A DNA stretch of 64,000 nucleotides. It comes from Desulfofustis glycolicus DSM 9705 (GTDB lineage Bacteria; Desulfobacterota; Desulfobulbia; Desulfobulbales; Desulfocapsaceae). Of this stretch, positions 18,068 to 25,679 are shown piece by piece; within the stretch, counting starts at the first letter, position 1; each line of letters opens with the position of its first letter. Below the pieces are notes generated by a model, which did not search any database, was not told where the DNA came from, and saw only the letters and a program-made list of their open reading frames with translations. The translations under genes were made by a program, and so were the position numbers. The stretch covers positions 46,383 to 110,382 of the forward strand of contig NZ_FQXS01000018.1 in NCBI RefSeq assembly GCF_900130015.1, given 5' to 3'.

Positions 18068-18744
18068 TTGTCGATTGGTGTGCCCGCGGTGCAGGCCGCG
18101 ATCTGATCGTCTTCTGCAACGGCTGGGGGATGGACCGGTGGCCGCTGAGTGGCTTGGCTGCGGAGCCGTTTGATGTGGTGGTCCTGTCCGATTATCATCT
18201 GCTTGACGAAATCGAACAGCTACGGGCGGAGTTGCTGCGTTATCGTCGCTGTTATCTGATCTGCTGGTCCATGGGGGTTTGGGCCGGCCAGCGTCTGTTT
18301 AGCCGGGACAGAGACTTGTTTACCCGGTGTATCGCGATCAACGGCACCCTGCAACCCGTCAATGATCGGTTCGGCATCCCGGTGGAGATCTTTGCGGCCA
18401 CCCTTGAGGAGTTCTCGTCGTCGATCCTGGAGCGATTCTATCGCCGGATGTGCAAGGAAACCGGCGTCTTCACCTTTTTCCATGAGCATCGGCCGCAGCG
18501 CAGCCTGGCAAGTCAACGTCGGGAACTGGCCGTATTGCAATCCATCGTATCGGACGAGGCGGGGACGCCGACCTTCTATGATTCCGTGATTATCTCCGGC
18601 AACGACTTGATTATCCCGACCCGGAATCAGCAGGCCTTCTGGCAGGACCGGCGGGTCATTGAAATAGACGGTTGTCATTATCCGTTCTCCCGTTGGCAGC
18701 GGTGGTCCGATATCCTCGATCTGGTGGGCAGAGATGAGCGGTAG
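18064..18744 (+). CDS. bioG: Pimeloyl-ACP methyl ester esterase BioG
   Basis: The 226-residue protein matches the BioG (DUF452) family rather than BioH: it starts with a strand and the FCNGWGMD loop, and the nucleophile elbow is CWSMGVWAGQ. The acid and histidine would lie in the VIISGNDLIIP and DGCHYPF segments. BioG removes the methyl ester from pimeloyl-ACP methyl ester, ending the two rounds of disguised fatty acid elongation started by BioC. The ATG at 18064 overlaps the bioF stop (ATGA). bioC follows with an 11 nt overlap, so the BioC-BioG step pair is encoded together. Confidence 0.88.
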   Translation: MIVDWCARGAGRDLIVFCNGWGMDRWPLSGLAAEPFDVVVLSDYHLLDEIEQLRAELLRYRRCYLICWSMGVWAGQRLFSRDRDLFTRCIAINGTLQPVNDRFGIPVEIFAATLEEFSSSILERFYRRMCKETGVFTFFHEHRPQRSLASQRRELAVLQSIVSDEAGTPTFYDSVIISGNDLIIPTRNQQAFWQDRRVIEIDGCHYPFSRWQRWSDILDLVGRDER

Positions 18745-19510
18745 GGGAGGCGTCGTCAAGGAGCGGGTCGCCCGTGCCTTTCTGCGCGGCAGGCAGAGTT
18801 ACGACCGCGAGGCGGTGATCCAGCGCGCCGTCAACGAGCGCTTGCTGTACCTGCTGGAACGGGGGCCAGACGAGATGCGGCGCGTTCTTGAGGTCGGTTG
18901 TTGCACCGGTATGCTCACCGAAGAGATCGTCCGTCGGCATGCCCCGGATCTTCTGTTCGTCAACGATCTGGTGGAACAATTCTTCGACACCGTCAGCGAA
19001 CGGTTGCCCGAGGGCGATCGGGCGCGGCTGCAGCCGTGGTTCGGAGATATTGAACGGTGTGCTCTGCCCGGCCAACTGGACCTGGTCGTCTCCAGCTCGA
19101 CGCTGCAATGGCTCGATGATCTCGATGCGTTTTTTGCCAGGATGGCCGGAGTGCTGGTGCCCGGCGGCCGGCTGATCTTCTCCATGTTCGGCCGGGAGAC
19201 GCTCGGCGAGGTCACCGAATTGACCGGTGTCGGTCTGCACTATCCGACGTTTAGGCAGGTGCGGGACGCACTGGACCACCATTTTCGGATCGATCACGGT
19301 GAGGTGCTTCGCGACCGGCTGTCGTTTTCCGAGCCCCGGGCGGTCCTGCGCCATATCCAGGCTACCGGGGTCGGCGGGGTTGGCGGTTATACCTGGACAC
19401 CGCGCCGGCTGGAATATTTTTGCCGGGAGTATCGCCGCCGCTTTGGTGATGAACAGGGCGTCGGCCTGAGCTATGTCAGCTATCTCTTCACTGCCGAGAA
19501 ACGACCATGA
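18734..19510 (+). CDS. bioC: Malonyl-ACP O-methyltransferase BioC
   Basis: This 258-residue SAM-dependent methyltransferase has the glycine-rich motif I as VLEVGCCTGMLTEEI, the acidic VNDLVEQFF loop and the LDLVVSSSTLQWLDD block that is characteristic of BioC. The N-terminal KERVARAFLRGRQSYDREAVIQ segment is also typical. BioC methylates the free carboxyl of malonyl-ACP so the fatty acid machinery can extend it to pimeloyl-ACP methyl ester. It overlaps bioG by 11 nt and bioD by four nt. Confidence 0.92.
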   Translation: MSGRGGVVKERVARAFLRGRQSYDREAVIQRAVNERLLYLLERGPDEMRRVLEVGCCTGMLTEEIVRRHAPDLLFVNDLVEQFFDTVSERLPEGDRARLQPWFGDIERCALPGQLDLVVSSSTLQWLDDLDAFFARMAGVLVPGGRLIFSMFGRETLGEVTELTGVGLHYPTFRQVRDALDHHFRIDHGEVLRDRLSFSEPRAVLRHIQATGVGGVGGYTWTPRRLEYFCREYRRRFGDEQGVGLSYVSYLFTAEKRP

Positions 19511-20217
19511 ACGAGCATCGACCCACCGCAGGCGGCACGATCATTATGATCTCCGGTATCGATACCGGGATCGGCAAGACCGTTGCCACCGGCCTGCTGG
19601 CGCGCTGGCTGTACGACGGCGGCCGCCGCGTGATCACCATGAAAATGGTTCAGACCGGCTGTGCCAATCTCAGTGAGGATATCGTCCGGCACCGGGAGTT
19701 GACCGGCGTACCGCTGCAGGAGGAAGATGCCGTCGGACTGACCTGCCCGTACGTCTTTCCGGTACCCTGTTCACCGCATCTGGCAGCGCGTCTCGCCGGC
19801 TGCCGGATTGAGCCGCAGGTCATCGTCGAACATGCTCGCCAATTGGCCGAGCAGTATGAGTATGTGCTCGTTGAAGGGGCGGGCGGCCTGTTCGTTCCCC
19901 TCAACGAAGCTGAGCTGCTGATCGACCTGCCCGCAGCGCAGCAGTGGCCGGTGATGCTCGTCACCAGCCCGCGGCTCGGTTCGATCAACCATACGCTGGC
20001 AGCGCTTGAGGCGCTCGAACATCGCAACATCAGACTGCAGGGACTGATCTACAACCTGGCCGACGCCCCGGACACCGATCCGCGCATTGTCGACGACTCC
20101 CGGCACCTCTTTGCCCGGCGACTGCAGGACATGAAGCGTGACGAACGGCTGTGCGACCTGCCGGCAGTAGCTTGTACCCCTTCTTATTGTGTTGATTTCT
20201 CATCGCTCTTTGATTGA
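19507..20217 (+). CDS. bioD: Dethiobiotin synthetase
   Basis: The 236 residues include the P-loop GIDTGIGKTVA, the MKMVQTGC block, and VLVEGAGGLFVPLN, all typical of BioD. The enzyme carboxylates 7,8-diaminopelargonate to dethiobiotin using ATP. The ATG overlaps the bioC stop by four nt. With bioB, A, F, G and C upstream, all steps from malonyl-ACP to biotin are present in one operon; no birA is visible here. Confidence 0.94.
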   Translation: MNEHRPTAGGTIIMISGIDTGIGKTVATGLLARWLYDGGRRVITMKMVQTGCANLSEDIVRHRELTGVPLQEEDAVGLTCPYVFPVPCSPHLAARLAGCRIEPQVIVEHARQLAEQYEYVLVEGAGGLFVPLNEAELLIDLPAAQQWPVMLVTSPRLGSINHTLAALEALEHRNIRLQGLIYNLADAPDTDPRIVDDSRHLFARRLQDMKRDERLCDLPAVACTPSYCVDFSSLFD

Positions 20218-20276
20218 AGGGGACCCTGAAGAGAGCAAACGCTTGCAATACTGAATCTGTCAAGGAGCATGGAGCA

Positions 20277-20474
20277 ATGGTAAAGATCTGTCTCAGCTGT
20301 TTGTTCTTTCGCCTGGAAGACCGATATTCCGGACGCTGCCGTGTCGATCGCGGCAGTATCGATCCCCAGGCCTACCCGATGAAACTGCATCAGGATCATT
20401 GTGATCGCTGGCAGGATGCCGGCCAGCGCTACTTTATCCGTACCGGCTGGCTCAAGAAGCAGGATCGGCCATAA
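20277..20474 (+). CDS. Small cysteine-rich protein, possible zinc binder
   Basis: A 65-residue product with a CLSC pair near the N-terminus, a further cysteine in SGRCRVDRG and another in DHCDRWQD, making a four-cysteine set that could hold a zinc or iron ion. The ATG at 20277 has a close purine-rich site (AAGGAGCATGGAGC). It lies 59 nt after bioD and may be the last gene of that transcript. Its 3' end overlaps the end of the convergent kinase-like gene by 23 nt. I do not recognise the family by name. Confidence 0.65.
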   Translation: MVKICLSCLFFRLEDRYSGRCRVDRGSIDPQAYPMKLHQDHCDRWQDAGQRYFIRTGWLKKQDRP

Positions 20475-21117
20475 TGTCCCGGGGAAGGGTCAGGGAAAAT
20501 ACCTCCTGCTCGTGATGAAAGGTACCGCCCAGGTGATTGATCAATGGCAGGAGCCTGGCGTCCGGAGCCGGCAGAGACCAGGATGCGTGCCGGTCAGACG
20601 GACGTATCTCGACAACAATGCTGGATGCTTGTTCACCCCCTTCGATCAGCAGATCGGCCTCTTCCTCGGCGCTGTTATATACCCGGCAAAACAGTTCATA
20701 GAGCAGCACCTCAAAGGCCATCGGCTTGGTGCGGCACTCGACAGCGGGCGGGCAGGTATGGGTGACGACAACTCGTTTCATCGCCGCCTGACGTGAGGAG
20801 AGGTCGATAACCAGATCAAGAACTTCTTTCAAATTTACCCAGGCGATGGGAACATCGCCGCTATGGGCGAAGCGATTGAGATTTTTCATGATGCCATTTG
20901 AGCGTTCAACTTGTCGCGCGATGGACGCCGTCGCTCCCTTGATTCGCTCGCCCGATACTCCCCCGTCATCGCCGGCCATTGCGGCGAGGTCTTCAAGCAG
21001 CCCGGCATTCTCGTTAATGATTGACAAGGTGTTTTTGATTTCGTGGGAAATCGATGCCCCGATTCGGGCGAACGTGTCGATGCAGATCTGAGAAATAGTT
21101 GCGTCTTGCTGTTCCAT
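20452..21117 (-). CDS. Degenerate sensor histidine kinase (DHp domain with eroded ATPase)
   Basis: The 221-residue soluble protein has an intact H-box, GASISHEIKNTLSIINENAG, near residues 20-40, and a dimerisation helix pair. The rest corresponds in position to a HATPase domain, but the N-box is eroded (LYELFCRVYNSAEEE) and no DxGxG or GxGLGL box can be found. It may act as a phosphotransfer protein, phosphatase or inhibitor rather than an autokinase. It has no membrane segment. It is the last gene of the long minus-strand signalling run that begins at 26897, 102 nt after the receiver gene. Confidence 0.75.
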   Translation of the reverse strand: MEQQDATISQICIDTFARIGASISHEIKNTLSIINENAGLLEDLAAMAGDDGGVSGERIKGATASIARQVERSNGIMKNLNRFAHSGDVPIAWVNLKEVLDLVIDLSSRQAAMKRVVVTHTCPPAVECRTKPMAFEVLLYELFCRVYNSAEEEADLLIEGGEQASSIVVEIRPSDRHASWSLPAPDARLLPLINHLGGTFHHEQEVFSLTLPRDIMADPAS

Positions 21118-21219
21118 GAGGCCTCGTCCCTTCAGGGTGGTCAGGAGTGAGTAGGTGTCGCTCCGGTGGAGTATGATCCGACCGGTTGACAGGTGGCTTC
21201 CGTCATGTTCCGGCGACTG

Positions 21220-21600
21220 TCAACTACCGAGAGCATCTTCCATCTTCTTGATGAGACGGTTGAGATCCACCGGCTTCATGATGTAGTCGTTGGCACCGAG
21301 TTTCATTCCTTCTTTGCCGGCTTCAAACGAGCCGTGACCGGTCAGGATAAAGACCGTTAATTCGGGATGATCCTGTCGGATTCTGGCCAGGACCTCAAGT
21401 CCGTCGAGGTCCGGCATTTTCAGGTCGAGCAGCACTACATCCGGCAGGTCCTTGGCAATCGCCTCAAGGGTTGCTTTCCCGGAGTTGACTGCTTCAACGG
21501 AAAAATCTCTTAATTGCAAACGAGCCATCAGCGTTGAAGCAAACTCCACTTCATCATCTGCAATCAGTACTTTAGTCGGTTTGTTGGTTGCCTGTATCAT
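21220..21600 (-). CDS. Stand-alone response regulator receiver
   Basis: The 126 residues form one CheY-like receiver: acidic pair in VLIADDE, phospho-acceptor aspartate in VVLLDLKMPDLDGLE, threonine in FILTGHGS and lysine in YIMKPVD. There is no output domain, so it should pass phosphate on or act by protein contact. The ATG at 21600 was chosen because the receiver fold starts there; this start lies 29 nt inside the end of the upstream sensor kinase gene, so the two are coupled and probably cognate. Confidence 0.88.
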   Translation of the reverse strand: MIQATNKPTKVLIADDEVEFASTLMARLQLRDFSVEAVNSGKATLEAIAKDLPDVVLLDLKMPDLDGLEVLARIRQDHPELTVFILTGHGSFEAGKEGMKLGANDYIMKPVDLNRLIKKMEDALGS

Positions 21601-23305
21601 AGTTTTCACTGTGCAATGGGATGGTGATGGTGAATGCGGTTCCCTGGCCAATGTGCGTGCGCACCGTAATATCGCCACCAAGTCGTTTGATCAGGCCGTA
21701 GGTGATCGATAATCCGAGACCGGTCCCTTTTCCGGTCTCTTTTGTGGTATAAAATGGTTCAAAGATATGGGGAAGGATAGCCTCATCGATGCCCGGCCCG
21801 TTGTCTTGTATCACGACGCGGATATCGCCGGCGATCGTGTGGGTCATGATGGAAATAAGACCGTCCTTGCCGATGGCATCGATCGCGTTATTGATGATAT
21901 TCAAAAATACCTGCTGCAACTGCATCCGATCACTGATGACGGGCGGCAGGTACTCGTCCAGCTGCAGGTCCAATTTGATGCGACTGTAGAGCAGGGAGCT
22001 ATCAAGAAACATCAGCACTTCCTTGATAACTTCGTTGATTTGCAATTCTTCGGCCACCACATCTGTCCTCCTGGCAAAACCGAGGAGGCGATGGGTGATC
22101 GCTTTGCACCGATCAACACTCTGGTTGATCACTTTCAGTCCGCTGGCGATCGTGTCCTTATGGTCAAAGGGGCCGGTCATACTGAGCAGATCCTCGATCA
22201 GACCTGTCTTCTGCCCGATAATGGCCAGGGGATTGTTGATTTCATGCCCGACACCTGCCGCCAGCCGACCGATCGAGGCGAGTTTGTCGGTGTGTTCCGC
22301 TTCTTTGAGCATGGCGAACTGCATATCGTCGGCACGATGAATGAGATCGGTAATGATCATCGACAAGGTACACACGATTATCATACTGAGAACCAGGCAG
22401 GTCAGTACGATCAGAAACAGCGTATTGCGGAAACTCTTCCAATCCTGTTGGTGAATGTAACTTTTCTTGAGTAGGACCAGGGTCCAGGGAGTGCGTTGTA
22501 CCGTGCCGGATACTTGAAATAATTGCTCGTCGTCGGGTGATACGTCCCGAAGATCGGAGTTTCGCAGAAAGTTGATATTTGTCAATGTCCTTCCATGATA
22601 CTTGGACTCGGTTTGTAAAATGCCGTCGTCATCCACCAGGAAGAGATCGTCTGAAGCGTTGGTTTTTATCGTGTTGATGAACTGTTGCAGCGTTGTGGCA
22701 TCGATGGTGGCCCGCAAGACCCATTGCCGTTTAGTGATGGGGTCGAAATTGCTTACCGCGATGGCGAAATGCGGAACTTCCCGGTATCCGGTGTAGACGC
22801 GACTGATATAGAGGTGTCGTTGCAGAACTTCCTGGAACCAGGTTTCCTCGGAATAGTCGGCGCCCATAAGCGCGTATGGCCCATGATAGGCCTGCTGGAT
22901 ACCTGCATCGTCAATGACGCCGAGATCGGCAAAAAAAGTGTACTGACGGCTCAATCGTTCAAAAAGGGTGCCCAGGTTGTTCTCGCTGATCAGCTCGCTA
23001 TATCGGTCTTCACGGGCGGTGAATTCGACGATCGAGGTCAGACTGTCGATCATGTGTTCTATCGATTTTATTTTCCCGTCCAGTTGCCATTCCACCTGTT
23101 GCAGTTCTGTCTTTCGGACCAGATGCCCGTAGTTATGATAACCAAGACCTGCGACAATCAGGACCGGCACCATCGCAACCAGCAGCATGATGACGCATAA
23201 CGCTATCCGGAAGAGTTTGTAGTTCCGTCGGTGCAACTCTGTGTTCAGGGAACTCTTCAGTGATTTGGGAAGGAGATTTTCGAGAAAGACACTTTTTTTT
23301 CTCAT
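21572..23305 (-). CDS. Membrane sensor histidine kinase with dCache-like sensor
   Basis: The 577-residue protein has a transmembrane helix near residues 33-55 (ALCVIMLLVAMVPVLIVAG), a large extracytoplasmic domain of about 240 residues with Cache-type features (VYTGYREVPHFAIAVSNFD, DLFLVDDDG), a second helix near 300-325, and a complete kinase core: H-box GVGHEINNPLAIIG, N-box NIINNAIDAIG, DNGPGID and GTGLGLSITYGL. The sensor region resembles that of the kinase encoded at 36459-38123, so the two probably sense similar ligands. It overlaps the NifX-like gene by four nt upstream and a receiver gene downstream. Confidence 0.9.
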   Translation of the reverse strand: MRKKSVFLENLLPKSLKSSLNTELHRRNYKLFRIALCVIMLLVAMVPVLIVAGLGYHNYGHLVRKTELQQVEWQLDGKIKSIEHMIDSLTSIVEFTAREDRYSELISENNLGTLFERLSRQYTFFADLGVIDDAGIQQAYHGPYALMGADYSEETWFQEVLQRHLYISRVYTGYREVPHFAIAVSNFDPITKRQWVLRATIDATTLQQFINTIKTNASDDLFLVDDDGILQTESKYHGRTLTNINFLRNSDLRDVSPDDEQLFQVSGTVQRTPWTLVLLKKSYIHQQDWKSFRNTLFLIVLTCLVLSMIIVCTLSMIITDLIHRADDMQFAMLKEAEHTDKLASIGRLAAGVGHEINNPLAIIGQKTGLIEDLLSMTGPFDHKDTIASGLKVINQSVDRCKAITHRLLGFARRTDVVAEELQINEVIKEVLMFLDSSLLYSRIKLDLQLDEYLPPVISDRMQLQQVFLNIINNAIDAIGKDGLISIMTHTIAGDIRVVIQDNGPGIDEAILPHIFEPFYTTKETGKGTGLGLSITYGLIKRLGGDITVRTHIGQGTAFTITIPLHSENYDTGNQQTD

Positions 23306-23658
23306 AGGGTCAGGTGGTTGTTTGTAGAGATCGGGAGAATATCACCGGACTGCAGCGTGCCGGCCAAAAAAAGCTGTAATGCATCCTGCCAGCCGCCGAT
23401 GATTGCATCTCGGATGGCGACTTTTTTCCATTCCAAAAAGTTAAAATGAAGCTCCTCGATACCGCCGCATATGAGATCGGTGATATTCTCCTCAACAATC
23501 ATCTGGCAGAGCCCTTCATCGGACGGGCGTTCCATTATAATGGTTCGAGGTTCTCCGATTATTGTGCCGTCCTCAATTCTGACAATGAGAATCTCAGTGG
23601 CCAGATCGAAGCGGGGAGCGATATAGTCACCCTGCAATGGAATCAGCAATTTATTCAT
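23302..23658 (-). CDS. NifX/NifB-type dinitrogenase iron-molybdenum cofactor-like domain protein
   Basis: A 118-residue protein with the fold signature of the NifX/NifB C-terminal family: an opening strand (KLLIPLQGDYIAPRFDLA), a central helix-strand unit, and DLICGGIEELHFNFLEW, where family members have a CGGI-type loop. It probably binds a small ligand or metal cluster, but no nitrogenase gene is nearby. It is encoded between a sigma-54 activator and a sensor kinase, overlapping the kinase start by four nt. A sensory or adaptor role is inferred from this position. Confidence 0.65.
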   Translation of the reverse strand: MNKLLIPLQGDYIAPRFDLATEILIVRIEDGTIIGEPRTIIMERPSDEGLCQMIVEENITDLICGGIEELHFNFLEWKKVAIRDAIIGGWQDALQLFLAGTLQSGDILPISTNNHLTL

Positions 23659-23667
23659 GACGCGTTG

Positions 23668-25059
23668 TTATTCGATCAGGCCGTATTTTTTCATCTTTCG
23701 CCACAATTTCATTCGTCCCCATCCCAACTCAGCAGCGGTGTTGATACGGTTGCCCGCGTGTTTCTTTAGCGCATCAATGATCATCTGGCGCTCAATTGCT
23801 ACCCAACTTCCGGAGTTCTCAACAGTCTTCTCCCGTTCGGTGGCAGGTGGGACGGAAGTCGATCGGTCCGGAATCGACGGAGGGGCCGGTACCACCGGTG
23901 ATTCGGTTTGTTTTTCAAAGATGTAGGGTGGCAGTTGGTCCTTGTTTACTTTTTTCCCTTTGCAGATATTGGCGCCGTACTCGACGATATTTCTCAACTC
24001 CCTGATATTTCCAGGGTAGGTGTAATTGAGCAGCGTCTGCAAGGCGCTTGGGGTAAAGCCGTCTATCTTTTTACCCAGTGCCGAGGAGAACTTTTCCAGG
24101 AAATGATCGAGAAGAAGCCGAGTATCGTTTTCCCGTTCGCGGAGCGGTGGCAAGTGGACATGGAGGACATTAAGCCGATAATAGAGATCTTCGCGAAATG
24201 TGCTGTTGCGCACTTGTTCCCGCAAGGGGCGATGCGTTGCGGCAATGATCCTGACATCGACGCTGACACTTTGCTCACCGCCGACCGGGACGAATTGGCG
24301 ATCGTCAAGGACTGAGAGGAGCTTGACCTGCAGGGGGACCGGCATATCGCCGATTTCCGTGAGAAACAAGGTTCCTCGGTCAGCGATCTTAAACATTCCC
24401 GGTTTGTTCCTCGTGGCACCGGTGAAAGCTCCTTTGACATGACCGAACAGTTCCGACTCGAGAAGTCCGAGGGGGAGGGCGCCACAATTGACCTTGATAA
24501 AGGGGAACCGGGAGCGGGGGGAGTTTTTGTGGATAATTTCGGCGATTTTGTCTTTGCCCGTTCCTGTTTCACCGGTGATCAGAACGGAAGCATCCGTGTG
24601 CGCCATCAGCGGAATCAGATCAAGCACTTTTTGCATTTTCGAGCTGTGGCCGATCAGTTCCGGAACGCTATAACCGCTGGAGTCCTTGTCGTTACGGTAG
24701 GCAAGGGCACTGGTTTCTTCGACAATGACCAGCAGGCCGACAGGATCATTCTTTTCCGTCGAAAGATGAGAGATGTGGTATTGAACCGGCACCTTGTGTC
24801 GATAACAGTTCAGAACATCACCGCTCTCGGAGACGGGCTCTCGCGTTTTCAGTACCTGTTGATACAATTGTCCTCTGGCATTGCCGGCATTGCTGCGGAC
24901 GACCAGTTCTCCGTGCAGGCCTCTGACCTGCTCTCCCTCACGGCCGCTCATCGCGACCATCAGCCGGTTCATGGTCACTATCCTAAATGAATTGTCGAGA
25001 ATCATTGCAGGATAAGGAATTCCATCAAGAAGCGTGACGATGGCCGGCTGCCTGAACAT
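23668..25059 (-). CDS. PAS-sigma-54 transcriptional activator with altered Walker B
   Basis: The protein of about 463 residues has an N-terminal PAS-like domain (about 1-110), a sigma-54 AAA+ domain (about 125-355) and a Fis-type helix-turn-helix at the end (NTAAELGWGRMKLWRKMKKY). Walker A is GETGTGKD and the sigma-54 contact loop GAFTGA is intact. Walker B reads TLFLTEIGD, where activators normally have FLDEIG, so the aspartate is replaced by threonine. There is no receiver. Start: ATG 25059 has a GGAG site about ten bases upstream; ATG 25119 and GTG 25131 are alternatives. It probably drives the -24/-12 promoters in this region. Confidence 0.86.
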   Translation of the reverse strand: MFRQPAIVTLLDGIPYPAMILDNSFRIVTMNRLMVAMSGREGEQVRGLHGELVVRSNAGNARGQLYQQVLKTREPVSESGDVLNCYRHKVPVQYHISHLSTEKNDPVGLLVIVEETSALAYRNDKDSSGYSVPELIGHSSKMQKVLDLIPLMAHTDASVLITGETGTGKDKIAEIIHKNSPRSRFPFIKVNCGALPLGLLESELFGHVKGAFTGATRNKPGMFKIADRGTLFLTEIGDMPVPLQVKLLSVLDDRQFVPVGGEQSVSVDVRIIAATHRPLREQVRNSTFREDLYYRLNVLHVHLPPLRERENDTRLLLDHFLEKFSSALGKKIDGFTPSALQTLLNYTYPGNIRELRNIVEYGANICKGKKVNKDQLPPYIFEKQTESPVVPAPPSIPDRSTSVPPATEREKTVENSGSWVAIERQMIIDALKKHAGNRINTAAELGWGRMKLWRKMKKYGLIE

Positions 25060-25191
25060 ATTTTTGATAACTCCGGTGTTCTTGCTTCGACAGGGTATCG
25101 GCAACCGATCATTGGGCATGCGTACCGCCACCGATTTCCTGCCGATTTCATGGTAAATCGTGAACCAGAGGAAAACGAAACCGGGTCCGTG

Positions 25192-25635
25192 TTACCAGGG
25201 TTTACTGAGAATGATCTTTCTGATCTCGTCCTTGCTTTTTTCTTGCAGGACAAGAACCCGTTTGCTTTTGGCTTCCTTTATTCGTTCAAGAAGGTGCTGG
25301 ATATCGACTGGTTTTTCGAGAAAATCCTCGGCTCCAAGCTTCATGGCCTCAATGCCGGTCCGGATAGATCCTTGGCCGGTGAGCATGATGATTTCCGCTT
25401 CCGGATGATTTTGTTTGATACGTTTCAGAGTTTCCAGGCCATCCATCCCCGGCATCGCCAGATCGAGAATGATTGCATCGAAGTCCTGCCGGTCCGTCAG
25501 AGCGAGTGCATCTTGCCCTGAACTGGCTGCCGTCACTTTTAAGTGACGGGCTTCGAGCCGTCTGGAAAGCACGGCGATGAAGTCCTCTTCGTCGTCGACC
25601 AATAGGACGTTCGCGTTGATGTGTTCATCGGCCAT
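25192..25635 (-). CDS. Stand-alone response regulator with C-terminal helical tail
   Basis: The 147 residues comprise a receiver (VLLVDDEEDF, phospho-aspartate in IILDLAMPGMDGLE, MLTGQGS, FLEKPVD) followed by a 30-residue charged helix ending in SKPW. It is a close paralogue of the receiver encoded at 27531-27971, which shares DLAMPGMDGLETLKRIK and a matching tail ending in SRGW. The tail may bind a partner protein. A strong GGAGG site precedes the ATG at 25635. It lies between the kinase-like fusion gene and the sigma-54 activator on the same strand. Confidence 0.9.
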   Translation of the reverse strand: MADEHINANVLLVDDEEDFIAVLSRRLEARHLKVTAASSGQDALALTDRQDFDAIILDLAMPGMDGLETLKRIKQNHPEAEIIMLTGQGSIRTGIEAMKLGAEDFLEKPVDIQHLLERIKEAKSKRVLVLQEKSKDEIRKIILSKPW

Positions 25636-25679
25636 TCAGGTATCCTCCTCTCCGGACGGGACGGTTGGCCCGGGTACTC

